A stretch of 64,000 bases of DNA from Tenrec ecaudatus. Taxonomy: Eukaryota > Chordata > Mammalia > Afrosoricida > Tenrecidae. The stretch spans positions 25,007,374 to 25,071,373 of the forward strand of contig NC_134547.1 of assembly GCF_050624435.1 (NCBI RefSeq), in the 5' to 3' direction. Each line of letters starts with the position of its first letter. Positions within the stretch are counted from its first letter, which is position 1. Made by a program: the position numbers and the translations under genes. Under the pieces are notes generated by a model. That model was not told where the DNA came from, ran no database searches, and saw nothing but the letters and a program-made list of their open reading frames with translations. This document shows, one piece after another, positions 37,870-49,939 of the stretch.

Positions 37870-38035
37870 TTTTAAAAATATTTTCTATTGTTACTTAGGT
37901 GAAGGTTTATAGAACAGACATCAGTTTTACATTAAATAACTCGTTAAATCTACCATTGTCTTTTCATTTCCAATATTTTTTGCCAATCTCTTGTTTTATA
38001 TTGTCTTCCCTTCACAAAAATAACACCTGTCTACC
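37870..38035 (-). repeat. Old L1 3' UTR fragment, antisense
   Basis: aggtgaaggtttatagaaca and catcagttttacattaaata resemble the 36,830 copy. Confidence 0.5.
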
Positions 38036-38039
38036 CTCT

Positions 38040-40225
38040 AGCTTCCACAGACAGAGAACTTATTGTTGACAAATGCCTAAAAAACATTAAATGGGAAGCA
38101 GACACCTCTTCAATAAATGCTATTGGAAATACTGGCTATCCACTTGCAGAAGAACAAAAAAAAAGACGACTGCCTCACCCATGCACAGAAACAAACTCAA
38201 GATGGATCAAATTCCTAAATGTAAAACCCAAAGCTCTCAGGATCAGAAAACTGGGACAAAACTAGGAACCCTAATGCAGTAGATGGGCTATCAGAAATAA
38301 CAAAGCTGACACAATCCATAGAAAACAAAATAGTGGGACATATTAAAAAATAAAAAACGTGCATACATTAAAAGACTTCATTGAAAGAGTAAAAAGACCC
38401 ATAGACTGGGAAAAGATATTTAGTAATGACATAACAAAGGACTAATTACTAAAATCTACAGAATTTACAAGGTGGCAAGAAAAACAAACTAGTAGCCCTA
38501 TGAAAAAGTGGGCAAAGGACCGGAGCAGATGATTCACAAAGGATGATACGTGAATAACTAATAAACATATGAGTAAGTTCTCTCAGTCATTAGCTATCCA
38601 GGAAATGCAAGTCAAAGCAACCATGAGATACCACCTAACACCCATAACTGTAGCCCAGTTAAAGTAAAAAAGCTGAGAACAGCAAATGTTGGAGAGTGTG
38701 TGGTGAGATAGGAACTCTTATCCTCTGCTGGTGGACTTGTAAATATGTACAGACACTCAGGAAGGCAGTATGGCGATACCTAGAACAGATGGCAACTGAA
38801 CTACCATATGATCCAGCAATACCATTACTGAACATATACCCCAAAGAAATAAAAAACATCATAAGCAGACATTTGCTCCCCCATGTTCATCACAGCACAG
38901 CTCACAATTGCTAGAAGCGGCCTCCATTCCCAACAATGGATAAAAAACCTCTGGTTCATAAACATGATGAGTACTGCGCATGCCTGAAGAACAGCAATGA
39001 GACCCCTCACGTCGTGGAGGGCTCTGGAAGACATGCTGAGGGAAGCGAGTGAAGCACGAAAGGACAAGCATTGTGTGAGTCCAGAGCAGCAGGAACAAGC
39101 AGCAGAAGGGGCGCAAGTTCAAGCGTGCAGGCCATGCAGTCGTCTGGCTGGGGTCAGACAGGCCGCTAACGAGCTGGACCAGTGCCAATGACCTACACAT
39201 CATCTGCTCCTGGTGAGTATAGTGTAGGTCACTTGGCCGGAGGTCACCTCACGACAGCTGGGATCAAATGGAGGGTGCGAGGGGGTAGTGGCTGTTCGCT
39301 GAATAGTAGCCATTTAGATCTGTGGTGAGGTCTCCCAGAGAGGGAGGTAGCCCCGTCGGAGGAATGGGGTTTACTGATGAGAGGTGCCGCACAGGAGATG
39401 AAAGGGAATGGTCAAATTTGGGGGTACATAAGTGCATGCCTGTTGAAGGGAGGGGAGGGAGAGCTAACCTCCAGGTGGGGGACAAAAGACTGAGGATGCT
39501 CTTGGCAACAATAAATGGGAGGTGTCTTCAGTGGCATGCAATGGGTGGGCAGAACTGGTGTAGGGCATCTGGGGGGGGGTATCCCAGGAAAGCAGACCAG
39601 GTGCCATAAAATGCTGGGACACCAAATCCTGGATCTTTGGGGTGCATGCATGCTCCAGAGGCTACATCAGTGAGCCCCATATGGGAATCCCACTGGGTGA
39701 ACTAGACTCTACCTCAGACACACTTGTAACATGAGGACTTAAGCGGGAAATACATGGTGCCTGAGGAAGCAGAAAACAGCTGTACCAAGAGTGGTGTACT
39801 GATGGTTGGTGGACAAATAAGGTCATGTTACATCAACCCCCTTTATGCTGGGTTAAGATATCTATTATTATGGAAATCTTGTGACAGCCCCTCTACTGTG
39901 TGTTGCATGTGCTTGGGTATATTAAGGTGTGTCTCAGGGGTGCAGCACCATGGGGGTCACTTTCTTGAAGCTGTTATTTGTTTCTGCTTTTTAGTAAATG
40001 AGACCCAGAGACTTTGAGAAAGAAAATATAACAATAGTTTGGGGGGGGGGGCGAGGATAAAGAGGGTCGGGGGAAGTAAGAGGGAGATGATGTCAAGTAG
40101 TCTAGGAGGGAAATGTATGTGTGGAGACTGATTGTGGCAGCAATTTTACAATTCTGTTTGATGTGATTGAACTATGGAATAATATGACATTTGTATTAAC
40201 TCCTAAGTTAGCAAATTTTTTAAAA
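38040..40225 (+). mobile_element. L1: end of ORF2 and variant 3' UTR
   Basis: ORF2 C-terminal remnants (gacaaatgcctaaaaaacat, gactgggaaaagatatttag, gcaaccatgagataccacct) lead to the late region at 38,690-38,960, then a 3' UTR with gtctcccagagagggaggta as at 19,980. The end near 40,200 is of the older kind (ttgatgtgattgaactatgg). No intact frame. Confidence 0.82.
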
Positions 40226-40259
40226 AGCATAGATTCAGGAATGGTTTGGGGGCTCACAC

Positions 40260-40873
40260 TTAAAAAGAATTATCATGGCCCTGCTCAGTACTCACCTTCA
40301 TGAAATGATCACTGAAGATAAAGGTACTACAGCGAAGTGTCGCAAAAAAGTAGATAGTAGCACTCCCTCAATGTATGAATACTTTCTTTTACTAAATTGG
40401 CACTCTGTGATGCTCACCCTCCCGACACAACTGCTGAAGCCAAAGCGGGTGAACAAGTAAATGTGAAGAAAGCTGATGGTGCCCGGCTATCAAAAGAGAT
40501 AGTGTCTGGGGTCTTAAAGGCTTGAAGATATACAAGCGGCCATCTAGCTCAGAAGCAACAAAGCCCACATGGAAGAACACACCAGCCTGTGTGATTGCAT
40601 GGTCCCGAAGGGAACAGATATCAAAGAACAAAAACTCAAATCATTGGCTGCACACCTCCATGATACAATCACCGAAGACAAACAGGTGCATAAGCAAATG
40701 TGGCGAAGAAAGCTGATGGTGCCCGACTATCGAAAGAGATAGTGTCTGGGGTCTTAAAGGCTTGAAGGTGAACAAGCGGCCATCTAGCTCAGAAGCAATA
40801 AAGGCCACATGGAAGAAGCACACCAGCCTGTGCAATCACGAGGTGCCAAAGGGACCAGGTATAAGGCATCATG

Positions 40874-40924
<51 letters not shown>

Positions 40925-41600
40925 AACACCATAGTGAATGAAGGGGGAAGTGCAGAGTGGAGACCCAAAGCCCATTTGTCAGCCACTGGAGATCCCCTAA
41001 TAGAGGGGTTTAGGAGAGGAGATGGGTCAGTCAGGGTGCGATGTAGTACCGATGAAGAACACAGCTTTCCCCCAGATCCTGGATGCTTCCTCCCGCCACC
41101 TACCATGATCCGAATTCTACCTTGCAGGACTGGATAGGGCAGAGGTTGTACACTGGTGCATATGGGAGCTGGAGGCACAGGGAATCCAGGGTGGATGATA
41201 CCTTCAGGACCAGGGGTGTGAGGGCCGATGCTGGGAGAGTGGAGGGTGAGTGGGTTGGAAAGGGGGAACTGATTACAAGGATCCACATGTGACCTCCTCC
41301 CTGGGAGATGGACAGCAGAGAAGCGGGGGGGGGCTGTAGACTCTGGATAGGGCAAGATATGACAAAATAACAATCTATAAATTATCAAGGGCTCATGAGG
41401 GAGGGAGGAGCGGGGATGGATGGGGGAAAAAAAGAGGACCTGATGCAGAGGGCTTAAGTGGAGAGCAAAAGCTTTGAAAATGATTAGGGCAAATAATGTA
41501 TAGATGTGCTTTATACAATTGATGTATGTATATGTATGGGTTGTGATAAGAGTTGTATGAACCCCTAATAAAATGTTTTTTTAAAAAGTACTAAATCTAA
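40260..41600 (+). mobile_element. L1 3' UTR, young type with doubled module
   Basis: The module aagaaagctgatggtgcccg occurs at 40,466 and 40,706. A TA/CA microsatellite follows (40,876-40,925), then gatcctggatgcttcctccc and the tail near 41,570 (aacccctaataaaatgtttt). The minus strand is open for 199 codons at 40,789-41,388. Confidence 0.85.
40876..40925. repeat. (TA)n(CA)n microsatellite inside L1 3' UTR
   Basis: About 17 TA then 7 CA units. The same position in other young copies carries (TG/TA)n. Confidence 0.95.
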
Positions 41601-41734
41601 AAAAAAAAAAAAAGAGTGGCTGAATTACAACACTAACTGAACCCTCTACTTAGAATGATTTCTGATGTTAATAGGAGAGCATGGATTGGGACTAAATGGG
41701 AACCTGAAAGTTACGGTGGAGAGGACTGTGCTAC

Positions 41735-42185
41735 GCTGAGTTTTCTAGAGAAATAAATCAAACTACACTCAAATAACTTTATAGCAAAAATAAATTTACA
41801 TCAGGAAGCCCAGCCCAGTTCAACTCAAGTCCATGGGTCAGATGCTAGATGAAGTCCCCTTTAGACTCACCCAGCTTCCAGCCAATGAAGCGAAGGCAAA
41901 GCAGGAATCGGGAAAATCACAGGCCAGTAGGGGCAAGAGCATCTGGATGTAAGGTCAGCAGGAAGAGGGCAGGGCACTGCAGCTCCTATGATCAGCAGGC
42001 CGGCTCGGCCATGAATCCTAGAGATGCAGAATCAAGGTAAGCAGGATGGAGGGAGAGGGAAGGAAAGTTGTCCATGGCATCTCTCTAAATTGGGCACCTC
42101 CTCCAAGGAGAGGGCCTTATTGAGATTGAACTCTACCCATACTTTCACACAGATGCATCAAACTGATATAAAATCGAACCATCAT
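41735..42185. repeat. Interspersed repeat of unknown family, copy 2
   Basis: Same order of phrases as 29,190-29,600: ttttctagagaaataaatca, ccagcccagttcaactcaag, gactcacccagcttccagcc, gaaaatcacaggccagtagg, gattgaactctacccatact. Confidence 0.6.
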
Positions 42186-42199
42186 AGGGACACACGGAA

Positions 42200-44005
42200 A
42201 GATTATTCTCAGAAATATCAGAACATGGATCCTTGACATGCCATTGAGTTACTTCAGCCAACAACACTACCACTCACATCTGAAGAGTTTAATCCATCAT
42301 TAGTAAAGCCATTGTCCCCTCCACCTGCACTTGAGCTTAGCCCAACTTTCCCTGCTGATAGGGAACCTCGAGTTGTATCTGGAGCATTCCCTGCAGCAGA
42401 TGCCTTGCAAGATAATGCTGACACTTGCTGGGAAACACCTTCGACACTCATGCCTGCTTCGACACTGCCTCTAAACTTGTCTCAGTAATCCCAAAGGTGA
42501 CCTCCAAATATTGATCCAGAAAGAGCTGTGCTATCCTCTTAAAGGACTGCTAGCATTTTCTAGTATGTACAGGCAGAGACCCGAGGAATGTGTGTGGGAG
42601 TGAGATGATGATGCAAGGAGCGAACGGTTGCATCAGTCTGAATGTGTTGACGTGGACCAACTAAGCACTGATCCTTCAGTCAGTGTTTCAGCACCAGACG
42701 TTAGGACAGAATCTAATAGTTTATCTGTTTGGTTTACTGAAGCAAAGCTTCTGCAGTGGCTTAGAGCAAGTTAAGTTGAAGTACCAGACCTAGCTTGGTA
42801 TACTTTAGAGGATTAAGGGAATGGGCGTGTTTCAGGGCAGACCCATAGACTCACAAATGGAATGCACTGAGGACACACCTTTTCTCTCAGTGGGAAACAA
42901 ATTTCTGAAGGGATCATAAGTATCTCTAAAGACTGCTGTGATTGATATTTTATTTTGAGCCAGTTTTGACAGTGGAAAATACCCTAATTAAGACGTTTGC
43001 ACATAACATGGCTGATTGGGTCCCATGGTAGTAGGCGGTAAGCAGTAGCATTTAACAGAGACAAGGTGGGTGTGGTTGCCAAATGGTTAGCAGAGTCAAA
43101 GTAGTAACAGAATAGCCTGATTTGTATGGCATTGGATACCTAAGCAGAGTGTCCCTAGGAGTGAAATAAATGAGAAACCTACCAAATCTATCATTGATCT
43201 GTACAAGTTGAAAAATTCTAGGCCAGTTGAATAGCAGTCTAATTCAAATAGCCAGATATAGAGTCGCAAATGCTCGATCAATTCCCCAAAATTGAGCCAG
43301 TTCACAAACGCTTCATTTACGGGGAAGCCAGGTCCCTTTGAGGAAGGCACCCACTACACTAATAAAAAAAATGCATAGTTAGCCTTTCTCCCAGGCCTGC
43401 CCAGTGGAAACTGCGCCTTTTATAAGTGACAATTCATTGGAGAAAGGAAATAATCAGATGTTGGGGATGGTTACTGGACATTGGCTCCAAACTGACATTA
43501 ATCTAAGTGACCCTAAATTTTAAGGTCCCACAATCAGACTAGGAGCATATAAAGGTCAAGTTATAATGGAGTCTTAGCTCAGGTTGATCTCACAGGGGAT
43601 CCAGTATGAGCCCAAACCTATTCTATAGTAATTTCCCTGTTCTAGAACACATAAATGGAATAGACAGACTCACTGACTGCCAGTACCCCATATGGCTACC
43701 TGACTCTAGAACATGGACTACTATGGCAGGGGCAGGAGTGGAAGCTAGTAAAGCTACCTCTACTTAGGAAAATGGTAAAGCCAATGCAATTATGTTTTCC
43801 TGGAGGGATTGCAAAGATCAGGGTGCAAAGATTGCACCATCAAGGAATTGAAGAATATAGGGCTGGAGACCATTACTTCCGAACTGAGCTGTTGTCTATG
43901 GGGGGACTAGCAAACTCTAGACCTATGTGGTTTGTAAGGGTCCAGGTATAAGCTGTGCTTACACACACACAAGCACCAGCAGCGGTTAAGCCAGTTTTTA
44001 GTGTG
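42200..44005 (+). other. Unassigned, possibly an ERV-L-like internal remnant
   Basis: It lacks L1 or SINE text. Short frames and the general layout suggest a decayed retroviral interior on the plus strand, but stops are frequent and I cannot place LTRs. A protein-level search is needed; I hold this lightly. Confidence 0.3.
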
Positions 44006-44009
44006 GGGT

Positions 44010-45335
44010 TTTTTAATCACTTTATTAGGGGCTCTTACATCTCTTTTATAACAATCCATACATCAGTGGAGTCAAGCATATTTGTACATATGTTGCCATC
44101 ATCATTTTCAAAACATTTTCTTTCTACTTGAGCCCTTGATATCAGCTCCTTTTTTCCCTCCCTCACCCACCCTCCCACCCTCAAGACCCTTGATAAATTA
44201 TTATCGTTTTCCTATCTTACACCATCTTCTGTCTCCCTTCACCCACATTGCTGTTGTTTGTCCCCCTCAGGGTGTGGGGGTTATGTCTACATCATCATTG
44301 TAATCAATTCTCTGTTTCTCCCCCTTCTCCCCCTACATTCCCCCTAAGTGGCCTACGCTGATAGTGTTGCTACTCCCATTACTGTTCCTGATGTGTTTAT
44401 CTGTCCTGGATCCCGTGTGACAAGAGCTCTTATCTGTACCATCTGGTCTAGCTAGGTTTGTAAGCTAGAACTGGGATTTGTAAAGTAGAAGTGGGGTCAT
44501 GATAGGTGGGTGGGGTGGGGTGCGGGAAGCACTAAAGAACTAAAGAAATGTGTGTCTCGTTGGTGCTGTACTGCACTCTGGCTGACTTGTCCCTCCTGTG
44601 AGGGATGTCCAATTGTCTACAGATGGGCTTTGAGTCTCCATCCGACTCCCTTCATTCACATCATATGATGGTTTGGGGTCTCCTGATGTCTGATACTGTT
44701 AGATTCCTCAGGTGGAAATACCTGGGTCATTGGCTTCCCATGAGAATGAATTCACACCGAAGCCTGGTTTGTGATCCAAGTGAATTTTTATAAAGGATAG
44801 AAGTGTAAAGGTGAAACTGAGGTACAGGGAGGAAGACAGACATAACTGACAGGACAAGGAAAGCAGAAACAGAAATAGCTTTATTAGGTGGGGCAGTAGG
44901 GCGGCTCCTGCGGCTCCCTGCCGAGGTTTCGTGACCTAGGCGGACAGGTCAGGGAAGTCCCATTCAGCAGCTGGGGGCGAGGGTTTTTACAGGGGTAGTG
45001 AGGAATGTATGGCGATTAGCATATGGGGTCTGGAGATCTGGAGAATTGCTTGTCATCTCCTTGCAATTCTGACTTTTCAGGGCCCTCCACTGGGAGGCGT
45101 GGTTGACAGTACTGGTTGACTCCATTGACTCAATTAAGCTCACCTGGCCTAGATTGAGGTCCTCCCAAGAGTACTGGCTTCGTCTCAACTGCCTGAATTT
45201 ATTCATGCCATCCAGCCTGGAGCAGCTTCCCACAGTCTGTAAGGGTGGAGGGAGGCCTTGGCAGGTAGAGGTAGAGGTTTCTGCCTCTAGCTCCCTAACA
45301 CTTTCTGATCCCATCTACACCTTGTGATCACACAG
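44010..45335 (-). mobile_element. L1 3' UTR, antisense, split by an LTR
   Basis: gttttttaatcactttatta opens the antisense tail. The L1 text tcctgatgtctgatac stops at 44,696 and resumes at 45,301 as ctttctgatcccatctacac, then cttgtgatcacacaggctgg. In unbroken copies the two halves are contiguous. Confidence 0.85.
44697..45300 (-). mobile_element. Solo LTR of an endogenous retrovirus, antisense
   Basis: A 604-bp unit with perfect 6-bp inverted ends (tgttag ... ctaaca) sits in the middle of L1 text. On the minus strand a polyadenylation signal AATAAA (TTTATT at 44,880-44,885 on the plus strand) lies about 185 bp from the 3' end, as in LTRs. No internal retroviral sequence adjoins it. A clear 4-6 bp target duplication is not visible at the two ends. 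Confidence 0.75.
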
Positions 45336-45339
45336 GCTG

Positions 45340-46080
45340 GGCAACAATTTTATTAAAGCATAGATAGAATCATTTCCAAAGAAAGTATGTGAGTCCTTCT
45401 GGCATGGTGAAAAGGATACCTTAAGCATAGATAAAATATGCTTTGCTCCCGGAATGTAGTGGGGGCCCCTTTCACAAATTAAGAAGGGTCATTCATTGTC
45501 TAGGGGAAGACTCCTAGTTTCTAAAAGACAGTTTTAAAGGGGAGGAGTTTGCCACTCCACAGATGTACAATTAGCTTTCTAATTAGTTATTTAGACCACC
45601 CTTGAGGCTCTTTAAATTGCAATCTCAGCTTTTGTCTCTGGATCAGTGTGCTGTCAGATTTATCTCCAGCAGCACTGCTGTGTGAGGACATTCATTAGGG
45701 CCTAGCTTCAAGGTTGACCTGCTTACTAACCTGTTCTCACAAGGTCTTCTGTTAATTCCCATATTGCAGGCAGAAAATGCCTCTTCTGTCCCTGTCAATT
45801 TGGTCAGTGCAAAAAACAGGTGGATCTTTGAGAATGGCAGGGGGTGCCTGGAAACTTATCCAGGTGGTGACTCCAATTGCAGCTGCTGTCCCAGAAATGG
45901 TTTTATTGCTTGAGTAGATTAATATCTCTTCTAGTATCTGATAGCAGCTACTAATTGGGCAAATGTGTTTTTCTCAATTCCAGTTTTAAAGAGCAGCACA
46001 AGCAGTTTGCCTTTAGCTGTTGTGGCAGTTAGATGTTATGTCAACGTGACCCTGTGGGAAACTGTAGCACTAGTCCCACC
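45340..46080. other. Intergenic sequence, unassigned
   Basis: No family recognised. The part near 46,020 (gttagatgttatgtcaacgt) looks like a dispersed repeat but I cannot name it. Confidence 0.3.
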
Positions 46081-47649
46081 TATCAAACAGGTTACAGCCT
46101 GATGACTCCTCCTAGGGGATATGAACTTTCAAATAAGAAAGACAATGAGAGCAGCAAGAGGAGATAAGCAGCACTTGAGAGGGGATTGAGGGGCAGCTGG
46201 GAGGAGGAGGATGACCAAGCAGCACACACTGCAGAGAACAGCGCAAAAGAGTTACTGAAAGGGATAGCACTTCCAGACCACAGGATTGTCACCATAAAGA
46301 TAGGTAGACACAAATAGACTACAACGAGAGAGCAGAAACACCAGCCAATTAGAACCGCTTAGGGCATCTCCTCGGCCGCCTGAGGGGAGATTCCAGGGTC
46401 TTTGAATTGGGAAGCTAGCTGAGGGGGTGGGGGGTACGTGCCAGTGGGGTGTGATGGAGCAAAAGGATCATAATTCGAAGTGACCAGACTGGGACCAGGG
46501 AAAATAAAAATATAAATTTCTTTGGCTTCCTGCCAAGACCAGAAGACTGCCAGTGGAGATCCCCCATCTAGGACTCACTCCTAGTAGTGGGTACTTCACA
46601 GCTTACTGAGCCTCACAGGGCTGAGAACAGGGCAGCTGAAAGCAGGTGTTAAGTGATTAACACCAAGAGCTCCAGCCCCCTCCTGAGGTACCACTCAGCA
46701 CAACCCCTGATCGGAAGACACCCCAAAGGCCTGGTACCTTAAATAATTGGGCCACTCTGAGGATTTATTTTCATATTACTTGTTACACATACCTGGATTG
46801 CATACACCTGACTCATTGACTAAGTATTTGCATCACAAAACAAGAAGCTGGAGCAGGTTTGGCAGGCAGAACAGGTTTTACAAGCCCAGGCAAGGAATTT
46901 ATATAAGGGAGTTTATATATATCATTTGTATGATATATTACTTTACGTTTTTTCCTTCCGATCTCATTGGTTTATTTCCTAGACCCCTAACACCCCATCT
47001 ACCTACTAGTTCGCACCCACAACAGAGACTAAGCTCTGTGTGAAGCTTAGTGTCCCGGACAAACATACATTAACAGCTCTCCTGCATCTTATGCTAGTAT
47101 GATTTTTCCTATTACTATTATTAAAACTGTCATCTCTTACCCCTTTTCTTTCATTTTCCTTTCTTTAGTCTAAATATCCAAAGTTTTACTTCATAACATC
47201 ATTAACCTGTCTTTTAGTTTCACTGTACTGATCATCAAAATTTTTCTTACATTTTCAGACTCATAAAACCAAAGACTAATACTACTATCACAATATTTAA
47301 AATTGTTTTTGCTCTCAAATACTAGTACCCATTGATCCATCGTTGCAAATGAGGCATTTCAGGGCCAAATACCCCTTCCTTTAACCTACTATATAACACT
47401 ACCTGATCCTCCACCCTCTTTTTTAACCTACTGCTTCTTTCACTCTCCCAACACTCATAACATTTCCTCCCCAAATTTCATATGACTCCCCTAACACATA
47501 AATTAGCAACCTCCCTCAGACACTTAATACAAACTATCCATTAGCCCTCTACTGCACCACCTAATAGAGTTAACCAGTTCCAAATAACATCGCCTACATA
47601 ACACTCCCAATAGACTCCAAGATGACAAGGAAACAACAGAAGATATTAG

Positions 47650-47650
<1 letters not shown>

Positions 47651-47688
<38 letters not shown>
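47651..47688. repeat. (CA)n microsatellite
   Basis: About 19 CA units in the L1 5' UTR-like region. Confidence 0.97.
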
Positions 47689-47691
<3 letters not shown>

Positions 47692-47924
47692 CAAGAGAAA
47701 CAGAAACAAATAACCAAATAGCAATCAGACTTAAATGTAACACCTGAAACTGTACAAGTTATGGATTTCCCAGAAAAAGAATGTAAAGAATGATGTTTGT
47801 GCTCATGCAACAGCTGAAAGAAGTCTGAAAGGAAAAATAAAACAATAGAAAAGCTATAACCTCATTAGAGAAACAAACAGAAACACAAAAATCAAACACT
47901 ACAATAAATAGCAGAATTACAAAT

Positions 47925-48642
47925 CAGGGGTGTCAAACTCAATTAAAAAGCGGGCCATTTGGTGCAACAGGCAAGATTCACATGGGCCACATCACATTTA
48001 CAAATTTTGTTCAATTTCTATTTTGAAGTGAGGATTCAGGAATATGGATAGGATTATTAAAATACTATAATAGCTTTTATTTAATGTATTTATAAAACTA
48101 AAATTATTGTTTTACCCTTAACTTGACAGTGCTTTCCTTCTACTAGTTTTCACTACGTCTTATGTTGTGACCGGAAAATATAACAAGGTAACTAATAAAA
48201 AACACCAAGATTTGGGCAGCTGACAAACGTGATGCACAATTGTAATGGTTTCCCTCTAAAAATGTTCACTAGCACTGCTGCTAGGTATGATCATAACAGC
48301 ACAACCCAGAGTGCTATTTTTCACCTTTTCACTATTGGGATCTCTTTACATTATGTGACACTGAGAGTGGCAGACAGATCGCTTCCAATCATCACTGGAA
48401 CTAGGTCAGTGCATTTATACACATCCACAGGCCCCCCAGAAAGCACTGGGCCACATGTATACTCATCTTCAGATAAAGGGTTAACGAGGGAATTGTGTGT
48501 ACGGTATTGCCTCGATCTCCCCTAAGTGCTATTTTCTTCATAACAATTTTTTCTATTTTCATTTTATTTCAGAGCATCGCAGGCCACAAAAAAAGCTCCT
48601 CAGGGGCTACATGCGGCCGACAGGGCCAGTTTGACACCCCTG
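47925..48642. mobile_element. hAT-type non-autonomous DNA transposon (718 bp)
   Basis: The ends are cagggGTGTCAAACTc at the left and the inverted AGTTTGACACCCCTG at the right, a 14-16 bp inverted repeat characteristic of one hAT group. The subterminal text gcgggccatttggtgc and catgcggccgacagggcc is also typical. The 8-bp flanks are ttacaaat and ctataaag, an imperfect duplication. The interior has no transposase frame. It interrupts the L1 at 46,085-49,879. Confidence 0.82.
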
Positions 48643-49390
48643 CTATAAAGGAAAAGCGGGAGGCTGTAAAAAAAATAGAGATACAGAATTGAAGAGATAG
48701 AAACCCAAATTAGTGAACTGAAAGACAAATCTATAGATTCCAATCAAAAGGAAGGACAAATAACCAAAAAATGCAAAAGAGACTGAGAAAAGCTTGATAA
48801 TAATGTGGGACACCATTAAGAGGAACAACCTGCATCTTGTAAGAATTCCAGAAGAGGAAGAAACAAACAAAGTTACATCCACACAGAGAATAGTCCAAGA
48901 GCGCCAGCCAAAGAACTTTGCTCAATGTCTAAAAGAGAAAAAGACGATTGTTTAGGAAGCCAATAAGAACCCCAGCCAGGAGATATTCTAAAAGGCAAAC
49001 TCCACGGCATATTGTAGTCAAGATGTCGAACATCAGAACGGAAACAACAAACAATCTAAAAGCACCTAGAGAAAAAGATCAATTACACACAAAGGTTCAG
49101 CAACTAAATATGGTGGTATAATACAATTATTTCAAGACAAGAAAAGCCAAAAGCAAGACCACCATTACAAAAAATACTCAATGAAGTACTGTGGCCAAAA
49201 AAACCAACAGCAACAACACACAAACCTGAAACCAACATTCAAGACAATTCCTCACAAAAACCAGCACACACAGAACAACACCCAGAGCAAGGGAACGACA
49301 CAGGAAGAACAAAGAAACTGAACACAATACACATCCAAACACACAACACACGCATATATAAACCAAAATGGTGGAAACAAATACACATAC

Positions 49391-49680
49391 ATGTCAATAA
49401 TTTCACTGAATGTTAATGTACTAAATACACCAGTACAGAGACAGAGAGAAGCTGAATGGATAAGAAAGCAAGCCCCATCAATATGCTGCCTACAAGAAAA
49501 ACACCTCACAAACAGAGACTTGAAGACATTAAAAATCAGAGGTGGAACAAAAGCATACCCAGCAAACAGCAACAAAACTCAGCAGGGGTAACAATATTAA
49601 TCTCCAAGAAGATAAACTTCAAGGTAAACAACATAACGAGAAAAGATTGAATACTACATAATGATAAAGGGAAAAATAGC
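49391..49680 (+). pseudogene. L1 ORF2 endonuclease-domain pseudogene
   Basis: About 90 codons of the apurinic-endonuclease-like domain survive with one frame change near 49,585 and a stop after NITRKD. The downstream frames (YIMIKGKIAQKT-like, then GIRTYIDSKNRRLQYT-like) fade out by 49,830. Confidence 0.75.
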
Positions 49681-49894
49681 TCAGAAAACCATAACTTTAA
49701 TAGTCATCTATGCACTCAATGAAACACCTTTGAAATACATCAGATCCTCATAGAATTGAAAAAGGACCAAGACACATCGACAGTAAGAACAGAAGACTTC
49801 AATACACCACTCTCAAAGAAAAAAAAATGTCAAGAAAAAAGGCAATGAAGACCAAAAAAAGTTTAATAACACAATCAATAAAAACTATCTTGGA

Positions 49895-49924
49895 TGTATG
49901 AGCCCCTAATAAAATGTTTTTTAA
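49895..49924 (+). mobile_element. 30-bp L1 tail insertion with perfect 15-bp duplication
   Basis: The insert tgtatgagcccctaataaaa plus atgttttttaa is only the end of the L1 3' UTR with its A-tail signal. It is flanked by aaaaactatcttgga at 49,880-49,894 and 49,925-49,939, without mismatch. Confidence 0.85.
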
Positions 49925-49939
49925 AAAAACTATCTTGGA

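Larger units (their letters stand above)
46085..49879 (+). mobile_element. L1 with 5' UTR, ORF1 side and ORF2 endonuclease remnant
   Basis: A 5' UTR-like region (46,085-47,640) is followed by A-rich ORF1-side text, and from 49,391 by an ORF2 start: MSIISLNVNVLNTPVQRQRE, then QAPSICCLQEKHLTNRDLKT and GVTILISKKINFKVNN. This is the N-terminal endonuclease domain, with the CCLQE(K/T)HL block around the metal-binding glutamate. The element is interrupted by a hAT transposon at 47,925-48,642 and stops near 49,880. It is dead but is the only copy here showing the 5' half. Confidence 0.78.

Noticed and set aside
40871..41137. Frame beginning with an Ile-Tyr run
   Set aside because: It is a translated TA/CA microsatellite joined to L1 3' UTR.
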